The notes under the pieces are model-generated. The model saw only the letters and a list, made by a program, of their open reading frames with translations. It searched no databases and was not told the origin of the DNA. Source: Clostridia bacterium (GTDB taxonomy: Bacteria; Bacillota; Clostridia; Oscillospirales; CAG-272). Taken from it: a DNA stretch of 64,000 nt. Of this stretch, positions 47,647-56,604 are shown one piece after another. Every line of letters begins with the position of its first letter. Within the stretch, counting starts at the first letter, position 1. The DNA lies in NCBI GenBank assembly GCA_017461365.1, contig JAFTYG010000006.1, forward strand, positions 1 to 64,000, read 5' to 3'. Both the position numbers and the translations under genes were made by a program.

Positions 47647-50301
47647 ATGAAAAAGAAATTTTTAAGCGTTTTCCTTGTAGTGGCGATGATCGCGGCGATG
47701 ATACCCGTCTTCGGTATGTCTGCCTCTGCAACGGCAACTACGAGAGATACTTCGTGGTACGCTGAAAATGAGGCAACAAAGACTTACACCATTACCACTG
47801 CAGGCGAGCTTCTCGGATTTTCCGATCTGATTGCAGGCGGCACGACATTTGGAGGATGGACGATAACCCTCGGAAACGACATTGTGTTAAACGACGGCTG
47901 GTCCGCAAGTGCAACGGCTCCTACAGATGTATGGGCTGATACCACAGGTAAGACCTTCGGCGGAACTTTTGACGGAGACGGTCATAATGTTTCGGGTATA
48001 TATTTGTCGGCTGCGAACGGTGCCACAGCTGTACGCACAGGTATATTCGGTGGTTATGGCTCCGGAGCTACTGTTAAGAATTTGGTACTCACAAATTCTT
48101 TTGTAGAGGGAGGACAGCAGCTTGGTGCAATATTTGGACAGGCGTATTCCGGTACAATAACAGTTGAAAATGTATATTGCGATGCGCATATAAAAACGCT
48201 TGGCAAATCGGGTTCCTGTACTACGGACTATACTTTGGTTGGCGGTCTTGTTGCTCAGATTGGCTCGGGTAAGGCCCCCACTGTTAATATAAAGAATTGC
48301 GTTTTTGCGGGAACGGTTGAAGGAACTAACTCGGCGCGTGTACTTGGCGGTATTGCCGGTATTGCTGTGGGGGGTACTCATACCATCGAAAATTGTGCAT
48401 TTTACGGAAAAGTAATGGCAAATAACATTGTACTCGGTGGAATACTCGCAAGAGCTGAAAACGCGGCTCTCGATCTTACCATCAAGAACTGTATATCGGC
48501 AGGAATTGTATATTATAATACAGACAGCGCATATACCGGCGCGTTTTACGGACAGACCACTGGTATCACGTCCTCGCAGATAAAGATGAGTAATTGCTAC
48601 TATACGCAGAATATGTACTATAACGGTGGCTCGACAACCCGACATATAGCGAGTGCAAGCAAAGCGGTTGAGCCGACTGCATTGACTGATAGCGTTGCTG
48701 CATATTCCTACGTAGATGATGCAGCTCTTGTTGGTACTGTACCTGCGGAGCTTAAAGACTACTTTACTGATACGGAGAACGGTTATCCCAAGCCTACGAC
48801 TATGGTTAACGATCTTCCCGACGGACTTTACGATAAGGTGATAGGTTGGTACAATGCGTCTGGTAGTAGCTTTGAGATAACCACACCTCAGCAGCTCCTT
48901 GGATTTTCGCAGCTTCTTGCTGCAGGCAACAATTTTTCAGGTCAGACGGTAACTCTCGGTGCTGACATCGACCTTAATGAAGGCTGGACAGTAGGCGACG
49001 GCGTTCCTACGAACAAGTGGGCAGACGTTGGTGCTAAGAAATTTGCGGGTACGTTTGACGGAAATGGATATACAGTTACAGGTGTATATCTTGCTACGGC
49101 TTACGCAAGAGCGGGTATGTTCGGTACGGTGATCGGTACGGCAGAGGCTCCCGCAACCGTTAAAAATCTTGCTGTATTAAATTCTTATCTTGAGAGCCCC
49201 GGAGACCATATCGCAGGTATTTCGGGTAAGACTGAAAATGCGACTTTCGAAAATCTCTATTTGGATATAGATGTTGTCGGAAACAACCAGTATGTCGGCG
49301 GAATAGTCAATGACTGTTACCAGACCGTTACACTTAAGGATTGCGTATCGATCGGAGATATTTCAGGTAATCAAAAGGTCGGCGGATTAGTCGGATACAA
49401 CCACAATGCTGCTATTACACTCGATAATTGCGCTTTCTATGGAAATATAACAGTAACAGGAAACAGCGCAGGTATCCTTGTTGGATATTCCTATACTGCA
49501 AATACTATTGATATAAAGAGTTGTATCGCAGGCGGTACATTTACTTACGGATCGGCTGAAAGCAACGGTACCGCAGGTCGTTACGGAGCTATTCTCGGAA
49601 GTACAAAAACGGGTTGGGTTGTAACAGCTGAGGACACATATTATGTTCCGATCACTGTAAACGGTGAGACTGCTGACTGTCCTTACGCAACAGCAGAAGG
49701 CTATGATGCAAAGCCCGTAGACAATAGCGGTATCTCCTACAAGACAAATAATGACTTTGTTGGTATCGACGCAATAACTCCCAACGGCTTCGTTTCTATG
49801 CCAGAGGGTTACACAATGCCTATGGGTGTTGTAAATATGGTTGCAGGTATGAAGCACGTAAACGACGATACAGCGCTTGACGGATTTGAAACAGCTTACA
49901 AGGGACATCAGAAGAGCACAACAAGCCTTGATCTCCGTCTTGTAGGTCTTGTAAACGTTCTTGGAACCGACAGCTCTCTCGACAAGGAGTACACGGGTAT
50001 CGGCTTCGACGTTGAAATGATAACCGAAAGCGGAAAGAAGTGGAACAACAAGCTTGACGGCGAGCTTCCCGTTATCACTACTGTTTACACGTCTGTGCTT
50101 GAAGAGGGCAAGGATGAATCTACCTCGTCAGAGACTCTTGGCGGAGATTACATCTTTGTCGCTACCGTCAACGGAATTAAGGAAAACGTCGGTACGCTTA
50201 CGTTCGTTGTAAAGACCTTCCACGACGCTGCCGACGGAAACAGAGTATATGATGACGTTCGCGTTATCAGCTACGACACAACGGTCTCCGTTGCTGAATA
50301 A
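47647..50301 (+). CDS. Secreted GLUG beta-helix protein with RLIG/ELGG module
   Basis: The 884-aa protein has a signal peptide (cut near MSASATA) and two GLUG regions (~30-370 and ~400-690). The first is closely similar to the N-terminal region of the preceding gene (LLGFSDLI, KTFGGTFDGDG, IFGGYGSGAT). The C-terminal module (~760-880) has LDLRLVGLVN, GIGFDVEM, SSETLGGDYIFVA and a VNGIK turn. There is no membrane anchor, so it may be released or held non-covalently. A small peptide gene follows after 16 bp. Confidence 0.82.
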   Translation: MKKKFLSVFLVVAMIAAMIPVFGMSASATATTRDTSWYAENEATKTYTITTAGELLGFSDLIAGGTTFGGWTITLGNDIVLNDGWSASATAPTDVWADTTGKTFGGTFDGDGHNVSGIYLSAANGATAVRTGIFGGYGSGATVKNLVLTNSFVEGGQQLGAIFGQAYSGTITVENVYCDAHIKTLGKSGSCTTDYTLVGGLVAQIGSGKAPTVNIKNCVFAGTVEGTNSARVLGGIAGIAVGGTHTIENCAFYGKVMANNIVLGGILARAENAALDLTIKNCISAGIVYYNTDSAYTGAFYGQTTGITSSQIKMSNCYYTQNMYYNGGSTTRHIASASKAVEPTALTDSVAAYSYVDDAALVGTVPAELKDYFTDTENGYPKPTTMVNDLPDGLYDKVIGWYNASGSSFEITTPQQLLGFSQLLAAGNNFSGQTVTLGADIDLNEGWTVGDGVPTNKWADVGAKKFAGTFDGNGYTVTGVYLATAYARAGMFGTVIGTAEAPATVKNLAVLNSYLESPGDHIAGISGKTENATFENLYLDIDVVGNNQYVGGIVNDCYQTVTLKDCVSIGDISGNQKVGGLVGYNHNAAITLDNCAFYGNITVTGNSAGILVGYSYTANTIDIKSCIAGGTFTYGSAESNGTAGRYGAILGSTKTGWVVTAEDTYYVPITVNGETADCPYATAEGYDAKPVDNSGISYKTNNDFVGIDAITPNGFVSMPEGYTMPMGVVNMVAGMKHVNDDTALDGFETAYKGHQKSTTSLDLRLVGLVNVLGTDSSLDKEYTGIGFDVEMITESGKKWNNKLDGELPVITTVYTSVLEEGKDESTSSETLGGDYIFVATVNGIKENVGTLTFVVKTFHDAADGNRVYDDVRVISYDTTVSVAE

Positions 50302-50317
50302 TAAGGAGGATAAGATG

Positions 50318-50479
50318 ATGAAAAAATATATTGATCCTCAGGCTGAAATAGTCTGCCTGACTACGGCGGATGTTATAACCGGAAGTGAGTCCATTAAGGA
50401 AGCTATATTTACTATTGTTGGCGGCGCTGCTGATTTTGACAGCACAAGCTACGGTATAGACGACGGCTTCTGGGGCTGA
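50318..50479 (+). CDS. Small MxxYxxP-type peptide (53 aa), locus C
   Basis: The 53-aa product begins MKKYIDPQAEIVCLT and continues TADVITGSESI, ending DDGFWG. ATG 50318 is preferred over the adjacent ATG 50315 for its 8-nt spacing to AAGGAGG and by alignment with the 20966 and 52685 peptides. It follows the GLUG gene and is closed off by a terminator, so it is the last gene of the locus C transcript. It has one Cys. Function unknown. Confidence 0.78.
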   Translation: MKKYIDPQAEIVCLTTADVITGSESIKEAIFTIVGGAADFDSTSYGIDDGFWG

Positions 50480-50486
50480 TATTACA

Positions 50487-50520
50487 AACGGGGCTGTCCG
50501 CAAGGGCAGCCCCGTTGTTT
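50487..50520 (+). terminator. Intrinsic terminator of locus C
   Basis: A 13-bp stem AACGGGGCTGTCC/GGGCAGCCCCGTT, GCAA tetraloop and GTTT tail lie 8 bp after the peptide stop codon. Confidence 0.9.
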
Positions 50521-50537
50521 GACGGATAAATGCCGTA

Positions 50538-50566
50538 TTGACATATTTCCGTTTATATGCTACAAT
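50538..50566 (+). promoter_or_regulatory. SigA promoter of the cytosolic MBL gene
   Basis: Perfect TTGACA (50538-50543), 17 bp and TACAAT (50561-50566), 46 bp before ATG 50612. With the preceding terminator it makes this gene a separate transcript. Confidence 0.8.
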
Positions 50567-50611
50567 AATACCGCGATTTATTTTATGATAACACAGAAAG
50601 GGAAGAATGCT

Positions 50612-51493
50612 ATGAAGATAACTCCTACTGTTACTCAGCTCGGACGGGAGGGCGCGAAAAAAACAGCCCCCGGTGAGCTGTTCGTTATTCAATTTTCCGA
50701 CGGAAGCTATACGCTTATCGACGGCGGACTTTACGTCAGAGAGGATGCTGACGCTCTTATGGATTTTCTACGTGAGCATAACCCAAACAAGAATGAAAAG
50801 CCGCGCGTATCGTGGATGTTTACCCACGCGCACTGCGATCATATGCACTTAGCGCTCGCGTTTCTTGAGGAGAATTTTGAGAAAATAGAGCTTTTGCGCA
50901 TATGCTACAGCTTTCCTGATTTTACAAAGACTGTTATAAGCAGAGAAAACGTCGGAAGCGTGGCGGATTGTAAGAGATCGTCGGAGAGGATAGATGCGCT
51001 TCTTGCCGATAAATACCCGAGCGCCGAGAGAGTGATCTTCCATACGGGAGATATAATTGAATTTCCCGATTGCAAAACCGAGATACTTTACACATATGAG
51101 GACTTTCCCGACGGTGAATTTCCTTACGTAAATCATACGAGCTCAGCATGGAAGATGACCTTTTCTACGGGAAAGAGCTTTCTTGTGCCCGGGGATTGTG
51201 AAAAATCTCTTTGCGCTCAGATGGCTGAAAAGTACGGCGAGGGACTCAAATGCGACGTATTCCACACCACCCACCACGGCTTTAACGGCGGCGAGCTTGA
51301 TTTTTACAAATACGCGGCGCCGTCGGTCTGCTTCTGGACGGTCGACAGGGAACGGTTTGAAAACGACACCCGCTGTCTCGGAACGAAATCCGAAAATTAT
51401 CCCTTTAATCTGTGGATACGAGCAAATTGCGACCGTCATTATCCTGCTGACGAAACGGTGAGTGTCAACATGGAAACGCTCGATATTATCTGA
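50612..51493 (+). CDS. Cytosolic metallo-beta-lactamase-fold hydrolase
   Basis: From ATG 50612 (AAAGGGA site) the product is 293 aa; the longer frame spans the promoter. No signal peptide. It is collinear with the C-terminal domain of the lipoprotein at 41595: VTQLGREGA, IQFSDGSYTLIDGG, FTHAHCDHMHLA (metal motif), LVPGDCE and HTTHHGFNGG. It is probably a metal-dependent hydrolase acting inside the cell, perhaps on the product of the surface enzyme. The HCDH in place of HxDH with a small residue is unusual but keeps the ligands. Confidence 0.85.
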   Translation: MKITPTVTQLGREGAKKTAPGELFVIQFSDGSYTLIDGGLYVREDADALMDFLREHNPNKNEKPRVSWMFTHAHCDHMHLALAFLEENFEKIELLRICYSFPDFTKTVISRENVGSVADCKRSSERIDALLADKYPSAERVIFHTGDIIEFPDCKTEILYTYEDFPDGEFPYVNHTSSAWKMTFSTGKSFLVPGDCEKSLCAQMAEKYGEGLKCDVFHTTHHGFNGGELDFYKYAAPSVCFWTVDRERFENDTRCLGTKSENYPFNLWIRANCDRHYPADETVSVNMETLDII

Positions 51494-51534
51494 TCGTTAC
51501 TCTGATCGACGGAAAGATTATTTATATTGCCAAG

Positions 51535-51576
51535 GAATAGGCGTTCTTACATTTTTGTGAGAACGCCTATTCTTTT
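51535..51576 (+). terminator. Intrinsic terminator of the cytosolic MBL gene
   Basis: GAATAGGCGTTC (51535-51546) pairs with GAACGCCTATTC (51561-51572), followed by TTTTC. Confidence 0.85.
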
Positions 51577-51636
51577 CTTTCGTGAAAGAAAAGGAGCAAA
51601 AGAAAGGATCGCATTGAGTGATACTTACAATAAAGA

Positions 51637-51963
51637 TTACTGAGTCTTTTGCTTTTTTCGGTAATCGTTAGGTAAAATTCCAACTATCGAACGAAAGGTG
51701 CGCGAAAAGTATGAAAGGTTGGAAAAGCCGCATTTCTGAGCTATCTCACCGATAGACAGCTCTGTCTCGGCAATCATTTTTTTCGCTTTTTTGCACCTTA
51801 TAAGATTTAAATACGATACGAAGGAATATCCCGTGGTACGGTGAAATTCCCGCGCAAAATAATATTTACTAAGTCCTACGGATGCGGATATTTCATCGAG
51901 AGAAATATCCCTCGCGCTTTCCGTCTGCAAAAATCCCACCGCTTGCTTGATGCAGGAGAGCAA
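51637..51963 (-). pseudogene. AraC-family regulator, only the DNA-binding domain left
   Basis: The 108 codons encode a complete AraC DNA-binding domain (ISLDEISASVGLSKYYFAREFHR, then IGEIAQKCGFSNLSYFSRTF and LPNDYRKK) but none of the usual ~170-residue sensing domain. The frame breaks near 51963, where oppositely oriented GLUG-protein sequence begins. The start codon has no ribosome site. It looks like the remaining 3' end of a regulator cut by a deletion that also removed the 5' end of its neighbour. A small AraC-only protein being expressed is possible but unlikely. Confidence 0.7.
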
Positions 51964-51973
51964 ATGGCTTTCA

Positions 51974-52672
51974 GTGACCGCAACCGTTGTGGGAAATCCC
52001 GAGGGAGAAGCGGAGATCTACGGACGCGTCATGAGAACTAAAGGTAACTTCTCGGTCAGCAATTGCTACTCCACAAAGCTCAACGGAAAAATGTTTTCCA
52101 ACGTATTCGATACTCAGACTGTCAACGGCGTAACCAAATGGTTCGCAGAGCCCTACGATGACGGTTCTGTTGCGTATATTACCGAGGACAGACTCTCGCA
52201 GATCGTGAAGTATGATGCAAACGGATTTATTTCCTCTGTAAGCGATCACCTTATGGCGGGATATGTTCAGGACAACGTAGCGGACAATGCTACGCTTACC
52301 GCATCTGATACGTATGCTATTCGCTTCGTTGCTCTTTGCCAGCTTGAAAATGCGACATCGGCGGGTATGACTATCGTTGTTAAGGATCCCACTACGGGTG
52401 CGGTTATCAAGACCTTTGATACCTCTGCGTGCGAGTTCTACGACACGCTCACTGCTTTCGACGCTGACGGCGCTCAGATCGCAGAGTACAGCGCAAGCGA
52501 TTACGGAGCAAGCAAGTTTGCCGCAGTTATCATCAAGGGAATTCCCGCAGGAGCAGCATATGACTTTGAGATCACAACACATTACACGACCGAGGCGGGA
52601 ATTGTTGTAAACGGCAATACAAAGACGGCTAAATACGATGCTAACGGACGGCTTCTCAACGGAGCGGCATAA
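51974..52672 (+). pseudogene. 5'-truncated GLUG/RLIG-module surface protein
   Basis: The frame is open from the AraC junction and encodes ~230 residues. It first matches the end of a GLUG region (VSNCYSTKLNGKMF), then a linker with VTKWFAEPYDDGSVAYI, then an RLIG/ELGG module (~120 residues; YAIRFVALC, SASDYGASKFAAVIIKGIPAG). There is no signal peptide or ribosome site, so the 5' part of the gene is missing. The stop codon and the following peptide gene are intact. Confidence 0.7.
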
Positions 52673-52684
52673 GGAGGTAAGAAT

Positions 52685-52834
52685 ATGAAACAGTATATCA
52701 GACCTTTTGCGGACATCATCGCGCTAGAGACGGCAGATGTGATCACTCTTTCAGGTACAGGTGTGATTTTTAATTGGGGCGACTACGACGAGAACGGAAA
52801 CGTTATCTCAAATCAGAACGCACCCGGATTTTAA
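52685..52834 (+). CDS. Small MxxYxxP-type peptide (49 aa), locus D
   Basis: The 49-aa product starts MKQYIRPFADIIAL and continues ETADVITLSGTG, ending NQNAPGF. AAGGAGG overlaps the stop region of the truncated surface-protein frame, 12 bp upstream. It aligns best with the 50318 peptide over the first 23 residues (YxxPxA(E/D)I, TADVITxS). The C-terminal half is different. Although its upstream neighbour is broken, this ORF and its ribosome site are intact. Confidence 0.78.
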   Translation: MKQYIRPFADIIALETADVITLSGTGVIFNWGDYDENGNVISNQNAPGF

Positions 52835-52905
52835 TCGAATTCAGAATTATACTATCAAAGCCACCGCGCCGCTCCTTGCGGTGCGGCGGCTCGAAAGGAG
52901 CTACT

Positions 52906-54174
52906 ATGAAAAGAAGGATCAATCTTGTTATCTCTCTTATCTTGTCGGGCGTGATTTTACTTAGCGCTGTTGGATGTCGGGAAGAGCAGATCGATGACGT
53001 TCCCGACTCTTCCGACACACAAACTGATACATCACCTTCGGATACCAACGAAAACAAGGACAACGAGGATGAGAAAGACAATGAGGATGAGAAAGATAAT
53101 GAGGATGACAAGCCTGTCCTGAAAAAGAATACGTATCTGTTGACTCCTCAGACTCAGGGTATAAAAACGCTTGGAGTCAGAGGGCTTCAAGGCAACGACG
53201 CGATCTTTTGTGATTGGACGGGCTCGGGATTTGAGATGAACGTGCTTCACGAGGGAGGAAATATCAGCTTTATGGCAAGCTCCACCGCCGCGACCTATTT
53301 TCGCGCTTACGTTGACGGAGAAGAGTGGAAAAACACGGACGGTACGCTTTATTATAAGGTCAGCGGACCTACGGCGAATATCATTCTTAACGAGGTTCCC
53401 GCAGGAGAGCATAACGTAAGGATCGTTAAGGTAACGGGAATTACGCTTTCTTCGGCAAGTATTTCCAAGGTAATATTTGCGGGAACTATCAAGGAAGAGA
53501 CTCCCGCCGACAGTGAGCTTTACGTTGAGTTTGTAGGCGACAGCATTTGCTGCGGATGGGGAACTATAGGCTCGCATCAGGGAGCGTACAGCGATCAGGA
53601 CGGCGCGCTTGCATATCCGTATCTTGTAGCGGACGCGCTTGATGCAGACTATTCGATCACCGCTCTTTCGGGGCAGGGACTTCTGTGCGGAGATCCCGGA
53701 ATTGCAAATGGTTATCTGTTGGCAAGTCCTATGCGCGACTCCTCGTATAAATACGATTTTGCAAGAGGAGCGGACATTGTAGTGCTCAATATCGGTACTA
53801 ACGACGTGGGATCCAACGTAAACAGAGATGATTTCCAAAGCGCATATATCAATCTGATCAATACCGTTCGCACAAAGAACGGCGAGGATTGCAAGATCTA
53901 TTGTCTGTATAATGTTATGAATGATACCTACAGTGAGCAGATATTGGCGGCTTGCGAACGGCTTGGCGGTGAAGCCGCGGGTATTTATACCGTGAAGCTC
54001 GACCGTACGCCGAACGGAGCGCATCCCACTGTTGCCGAGAATGCGGAATATGCCGCTAAGCTTACGGCTTATATCAATGAGACAAAGGACGACGAGATAA
54101 CGTACGTTCCTAAGGGCGATTGCGGAAGCGGCGTGGTCTTTGATTGGAGCGACGGTTTAGTCCCTGCGGCATAA
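52906..54174 (+). CDS. CE2-type SGNH esterase lipoprotein
   Basis: ATG 52906 with AAAGGAG gives 422 aa and a lipoprotein signal (LSAVGC). An acidic linker with three near-identical NEDEKD-type repeats (~50-65) follows. The jelly-roll part (~90-190) and SGNH part (~200-400) of carbohydrate esterase family 2 come next: VGDSICCGWGTIG (catalytic Ser), LNIGTNDVG and GAHPT (His). The CE2 unit is collinear with that of the 5511 protein, down to the SITALSGQGLLCG segment, but there are no discoidin domains. Probably a surface glycan acetyl-esterase. It is the last gene of locus D. Confidence 0.85.
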   Translation: MKRRINLVISLILSGVILLSAVGCREEQIDDVPDSSDTQTDTSPSDTNENKDNEDEKDNEDEKDNEDDKPVLKKNTYLLTPQTQGIKTLGVRGLQGNDAIFCDWTGSGFEMNVLHEGGNISFMASSTAATYFRAYVDGEEWKNTDGTLYYKVSGPTANIILNEVPAGEHNVRIVKVTGITLSSASISKVIFAGTIKEETPADSELYVEFVGDSICCGWGTIGSHQGAYSDQDGALAYPYLVADALDADYSITALSGQGLLCGDPGIANGYLLASPMRDSSYKYDFARGADIVVLNIGTNDVGSNVNRDDFQSAYINLINTVRTKNGEDCKIYCLYNVMNDTYSEQILAACERLGGEAAGIYTVKLDRTPNGAHPTVAENAEYAAKLTAYINETKDDEITYVPKGDCGSGVVFDWSDGLVPAA

Positions 54175-54218
54175 GCAGAGGCGAACGCGCGAGCTATACA
54201 AAAAACCGATAAAATAAA

Positions 54219-54266
54219 AGGGCAGACTCGATCGGAATTTACGTCCGATCCAAGTCTGCCTTTTGT
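54219..54266 (+). terminator. Intrinsic terminator of locus D
   Basis: GGCAGACTCGATCGGA pairs imperfectly with TCCGATCCAAGTCTGCC, followed by TTTT. Confidence 0.8.
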
Positions 54267-54381
54267 ATCTGAGCATGGCGCTATTTTTCGCAGCTGAAAT
54301 ATACGCAGAAGGAGCCGAAAGATCGCGCGACGGCGTGTAGCAAAGCCGTCAAAGTCACTCCGCCGTCATCTCGGGCATCCG

Positions 54382-55227
54382 TTAAAATTCTATCTCCATT
54401 CCGTCGTAAGCTGCTATCATGCCGACCTCTGCCGCCTCACGCTCAAGCTCGTCGTGTGTGCGGTCGACTAAGTGTCCTATATGGCTGATAGCAAATTTTG
54501 TGTTTCCATTGGCATTTCCGTTCGCCCTGAGCAGGTCTGCCATCTCGATGCACCAATCGAGATCCATATGCGCCTGGGTTATCTGCGCGCCGCGTCTGAG
54601 CGTACAATCAAGCGAAACAAAATCAAAGACTATTCCCGACTCCTTGAGCCATTGTATCGCATCGGAATGAAACTTTCCCGTGTCGTGCGCCCAAAGGACG
54701 CTCTTGTCCTTTGATTGAATGACAAAATTCATAGCCTCGACCGCCTCCGCGTGTCTTGCGCGCAATGGGGTAACGGTATAGTCCAGAACCTTCGTGGGCT
54801 TGTAGAACTCGAGGGTATGCACCTCGGCGCGTGTCCACGCCTCGGGATCTCTCGTTCCCGCTTCAAACTCCGCAAGATTTCTCTCGACTATTGCTCGCAC
54901 TCCCTTTCCCGACGCCTCGCTTATGTATATCTTCACAGGCTCGGTCATGTTCCGCGCGCGTGTGAACATATCGGGGGTAAAGAAGTGGTCATGATGGTTA
55001 TGTGTTACAAGCACATGGTGTATCCTTCGCATATCCAAGCCCGCAAAGGCGCTGTGATGGAATGTATCTACCGACAGGTCAATGGCGAGGCAGTCGTCAA
55101 GCACCGCTTGTGAGCGTGTGCGGATATTCTTTCCACCCGTCTCTCTTGCGTGTCTGCATATACGGCAATCGCAGAATATCTCGGGAATTCCGTAGCCTGC
55201 GCCCGTTCCGTAGTATTTCAGTTTCAT
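54382..55227 (-). CDS. PhnP-like metallo-beta-lactamase-fold hydrolase
   Basis: The 281-aa cytosolic protein begins LKYYGTGAGYGIPEIFCDCRIC, the CxCxxC start of PhnP-type MBL proteins. It continues with NIRTRSQAVL, the metal motif VTHNHHDHFFTPDM, WAHDTGKF and SHIGHL. PhnP is a phosphodiesterase for cyclic ribose phosphates; whether this one does the same is unclear, since no C-P lyase genes are present. The gene is monocistronic and bounded by locus D and a membrane-protein gene. Confidence 0.85.
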   Translation of the reverse strand: MKLKYYGTGAGYGIPEIFCDCRICRHARETGGKNIRTRSQAVLDDCLAIDLSVDTFHHSAFAGLDMRRIHHVLVTHNHHDHFFTPDMFTRARNMTEPVKIYISEASGKGVRAIVERNLAEFEAGTRDPEAWTRAEVHTLEFYKPTKVLDYTVTPLRARHAEAVEAMNFVIQSKDKSVLWAHDTGKFHSDAIQWLKESGIVFDFVSLDCTLRRGAQITQAHMDLDWCIEMADLLRANGNANGNTKFAISHIGHLVDRTHDELEREAAEVGMIAAYDGMEIEF

Positions 55228-55350
55228 GTATTGTTTCCTTTCTGTCTTTTTATGTAGAGAAGAAAAACGCTGTCGTTCATAAGCTTACGCTGTATTTCTC
55301 CGTAGCGCTCCTCCTCCATTGTTTTATTTACGTTAGTAAAAAGCAACCGT

Positions 55351-56004
55351 TTACTGTACGGGCTTGTCATCTTCATCGGGCTCGACGTTTATTTTATACT
55401 TTATGACGAAATATAGCTTTTGAATGATCATAACCATCATCGCTTCAAAAAACGCACCGATCAAAATGACTATAGCGGCAAGTGTAAGCGAGCGCATAGC
55501 GCTTGGCAAAAATCTCAAAATTATTTGTGTTACGAGCACTGCGACCACCGTTATCCATATCGAAGCTTTGTTTGTGGCGGGCGGAGCGCTTGCATAGTGG
55601 TCATTTTTCAGCTTGTTGATAAAAACAAGCTCGGATATGACGGTGATGATGACAAAGGCAATCAGATTTAGTAAGAGTATCAACGTTTTTTGTCCGATAA
55701 AGTAATCAGACAAAAGTGACGATAGAACTACAAATGTAAACATGACGGATGCGCCGAAGAGCTCGACCTGATAGAACGTACGCTTATGCTTTTCTTTGAT
55801 ACAGCAATAAGCGATAATACTTCCGATAAGGACAGCCGATAAAATTCCCACCGACCACCAACGCCTGAGCACTCCTAAAATAACGCATATGAGTACGATG
55901 ACAAATATGCAGACAAAGTGATACGGTACAGTAGTCAAGGTCTTCTTTCGGTAGTTTTGCGTATATGTAACGTAATGCTGAAAGGCGTCCCGATATTTGT
56001 TCAT
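55351..56004 (-). CDS. Integral membrane protein of unknown function
   Basis: ATG 56004 (CAGGAG site) gives 217 aa. About six hydrophobic segments start after a positively charged N-terminal ~25 residues (YRKKTL), and the tail is acidic (EPDEDDKP). I recognise no family. A perfect SigA promoter precedes it. Confidence 0.7.
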   Translation of the reverse strand: MNKYRDAFQHYVTYTQNYRKKTLTTVPYHFVCIFVIVLICVILGVLRRWWSVGILSAVLIGSIIAYCCIKEKHKRTFYQVELFGASVMFTFVVLSSLLSDYFIGQKTLILLLNLIAFVIITVISELVFINKLKNDHYASAPPATNKASIWITVVAVLVTQIILRFLPSAMRSLTLAAIVILIGAFFEAMMVMIIQKLYFVIKYKINVEPDEDDKPVQ

Positions 56005-56035
56005 TGCATGGCTCCTGTTCATTGTTGTTAAGCTC

Positions 56036-56064
56036 ATTATACCATACTCTGAAATGCTTGTCAA
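56036..56064 (-). promoter_or_regulatory. Consensus SigA promoter of the membrane-protein gene
   Basis: On the minus strand TTGACA (56059-56064), 17 bp and TATAAT (56036-56041), about 32 bp before the start. Confidence 0.88.
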
Positions 56065-56091
56065 CGACGAAAAAGATTTTTATTTACTGTA

Positions 56092-56120
56092 TTGAAATAT
56101 TTACGGTTCTGTGTTATAAT
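56092..56120 (+). promoter_or_regulatory. SigA promoter of the small lipoprotein gene
   Basis: TTGAAA (56092-56097), 17 bp and TATAAT (56115-56120), 33 bp before the ATG. Confidence 0.82.
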
Positions 56121-56152
56121 ACGTTAAAGGATAAGAAAGAGAGGAATATCGT

Positions 56153-56578
56153 ATGATCAATGCTTTGAAGAAGCTTCTTGTTATTCTCACGGTCTGCTGT
56201 CTGTGTGTTTGCTCCTTTTCCTCTTGCAGCGGTGGAATAGACGGTGACGAAGCAAAAGAATTTATCGGTGAGTTTTTTGATGCTATCGTTGCAGAGGATT
56301 ACGAAAAGGCAGAGACCTTTTTGCATCCCGAGCGACCTGCCGATCTTGAGACCTTTATTGTGAATATTGAAAAGGAAGACGGTATAGATTTTCAGGCGGG
56401 TATTGAGATCGAAAGATACACGAATTTTTCTATTGCGTACTATGACAGCACGGTAGACGGCTCGACTTATGGTCTGACTATGGACACAAATGTAGGAGAT
56501 GCCGACGTTGAGATCACCGTTGAGATCGTTCAGAATGATAACGGATACGGTATTTACAATCTTGACATAGATACATAA
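56153..56578 (+). CDS. Small lipoprotein of unknown function
   Basis: The 141-aa product has a signal ending SFSSC, then a short cystatin-like alpha+beta domain: an AKEFIGEFFDAIVAEDYEKAETFL helix pair, then four strands with YGLTMDTNV and VEITVEIVQ. This resembles DUF4878/NTF2-like lipoproteins, but I cannot assign a role. A membrane-protein gene follows after 26 bp. Confidence 0.7.
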   Translation: MINALKKLLVILTVCCLCVCSFSSCSGGIDGDEAKEFIGEFFDAIVAEDYEKAETFLHPERPADLETFIVNIEKEDGIDFQAGIEIERYTNFSIAYYDSTVDGSTYGLTMDTNVGDADVEITVEIVQNDNGYGIYNLDIDT

Positions 56579-56604
56579 CTTCAAGTAAAAAGGGGGGAAA
56601 TAAG

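Noticed and set aside
44914..50301. CRISPR or minisatellite repeat arrays in the GLUG genes
   Set aside because: The repeats are protein-level beta-helix turns with variable DNA, not regular direct repeats with unique spacers.
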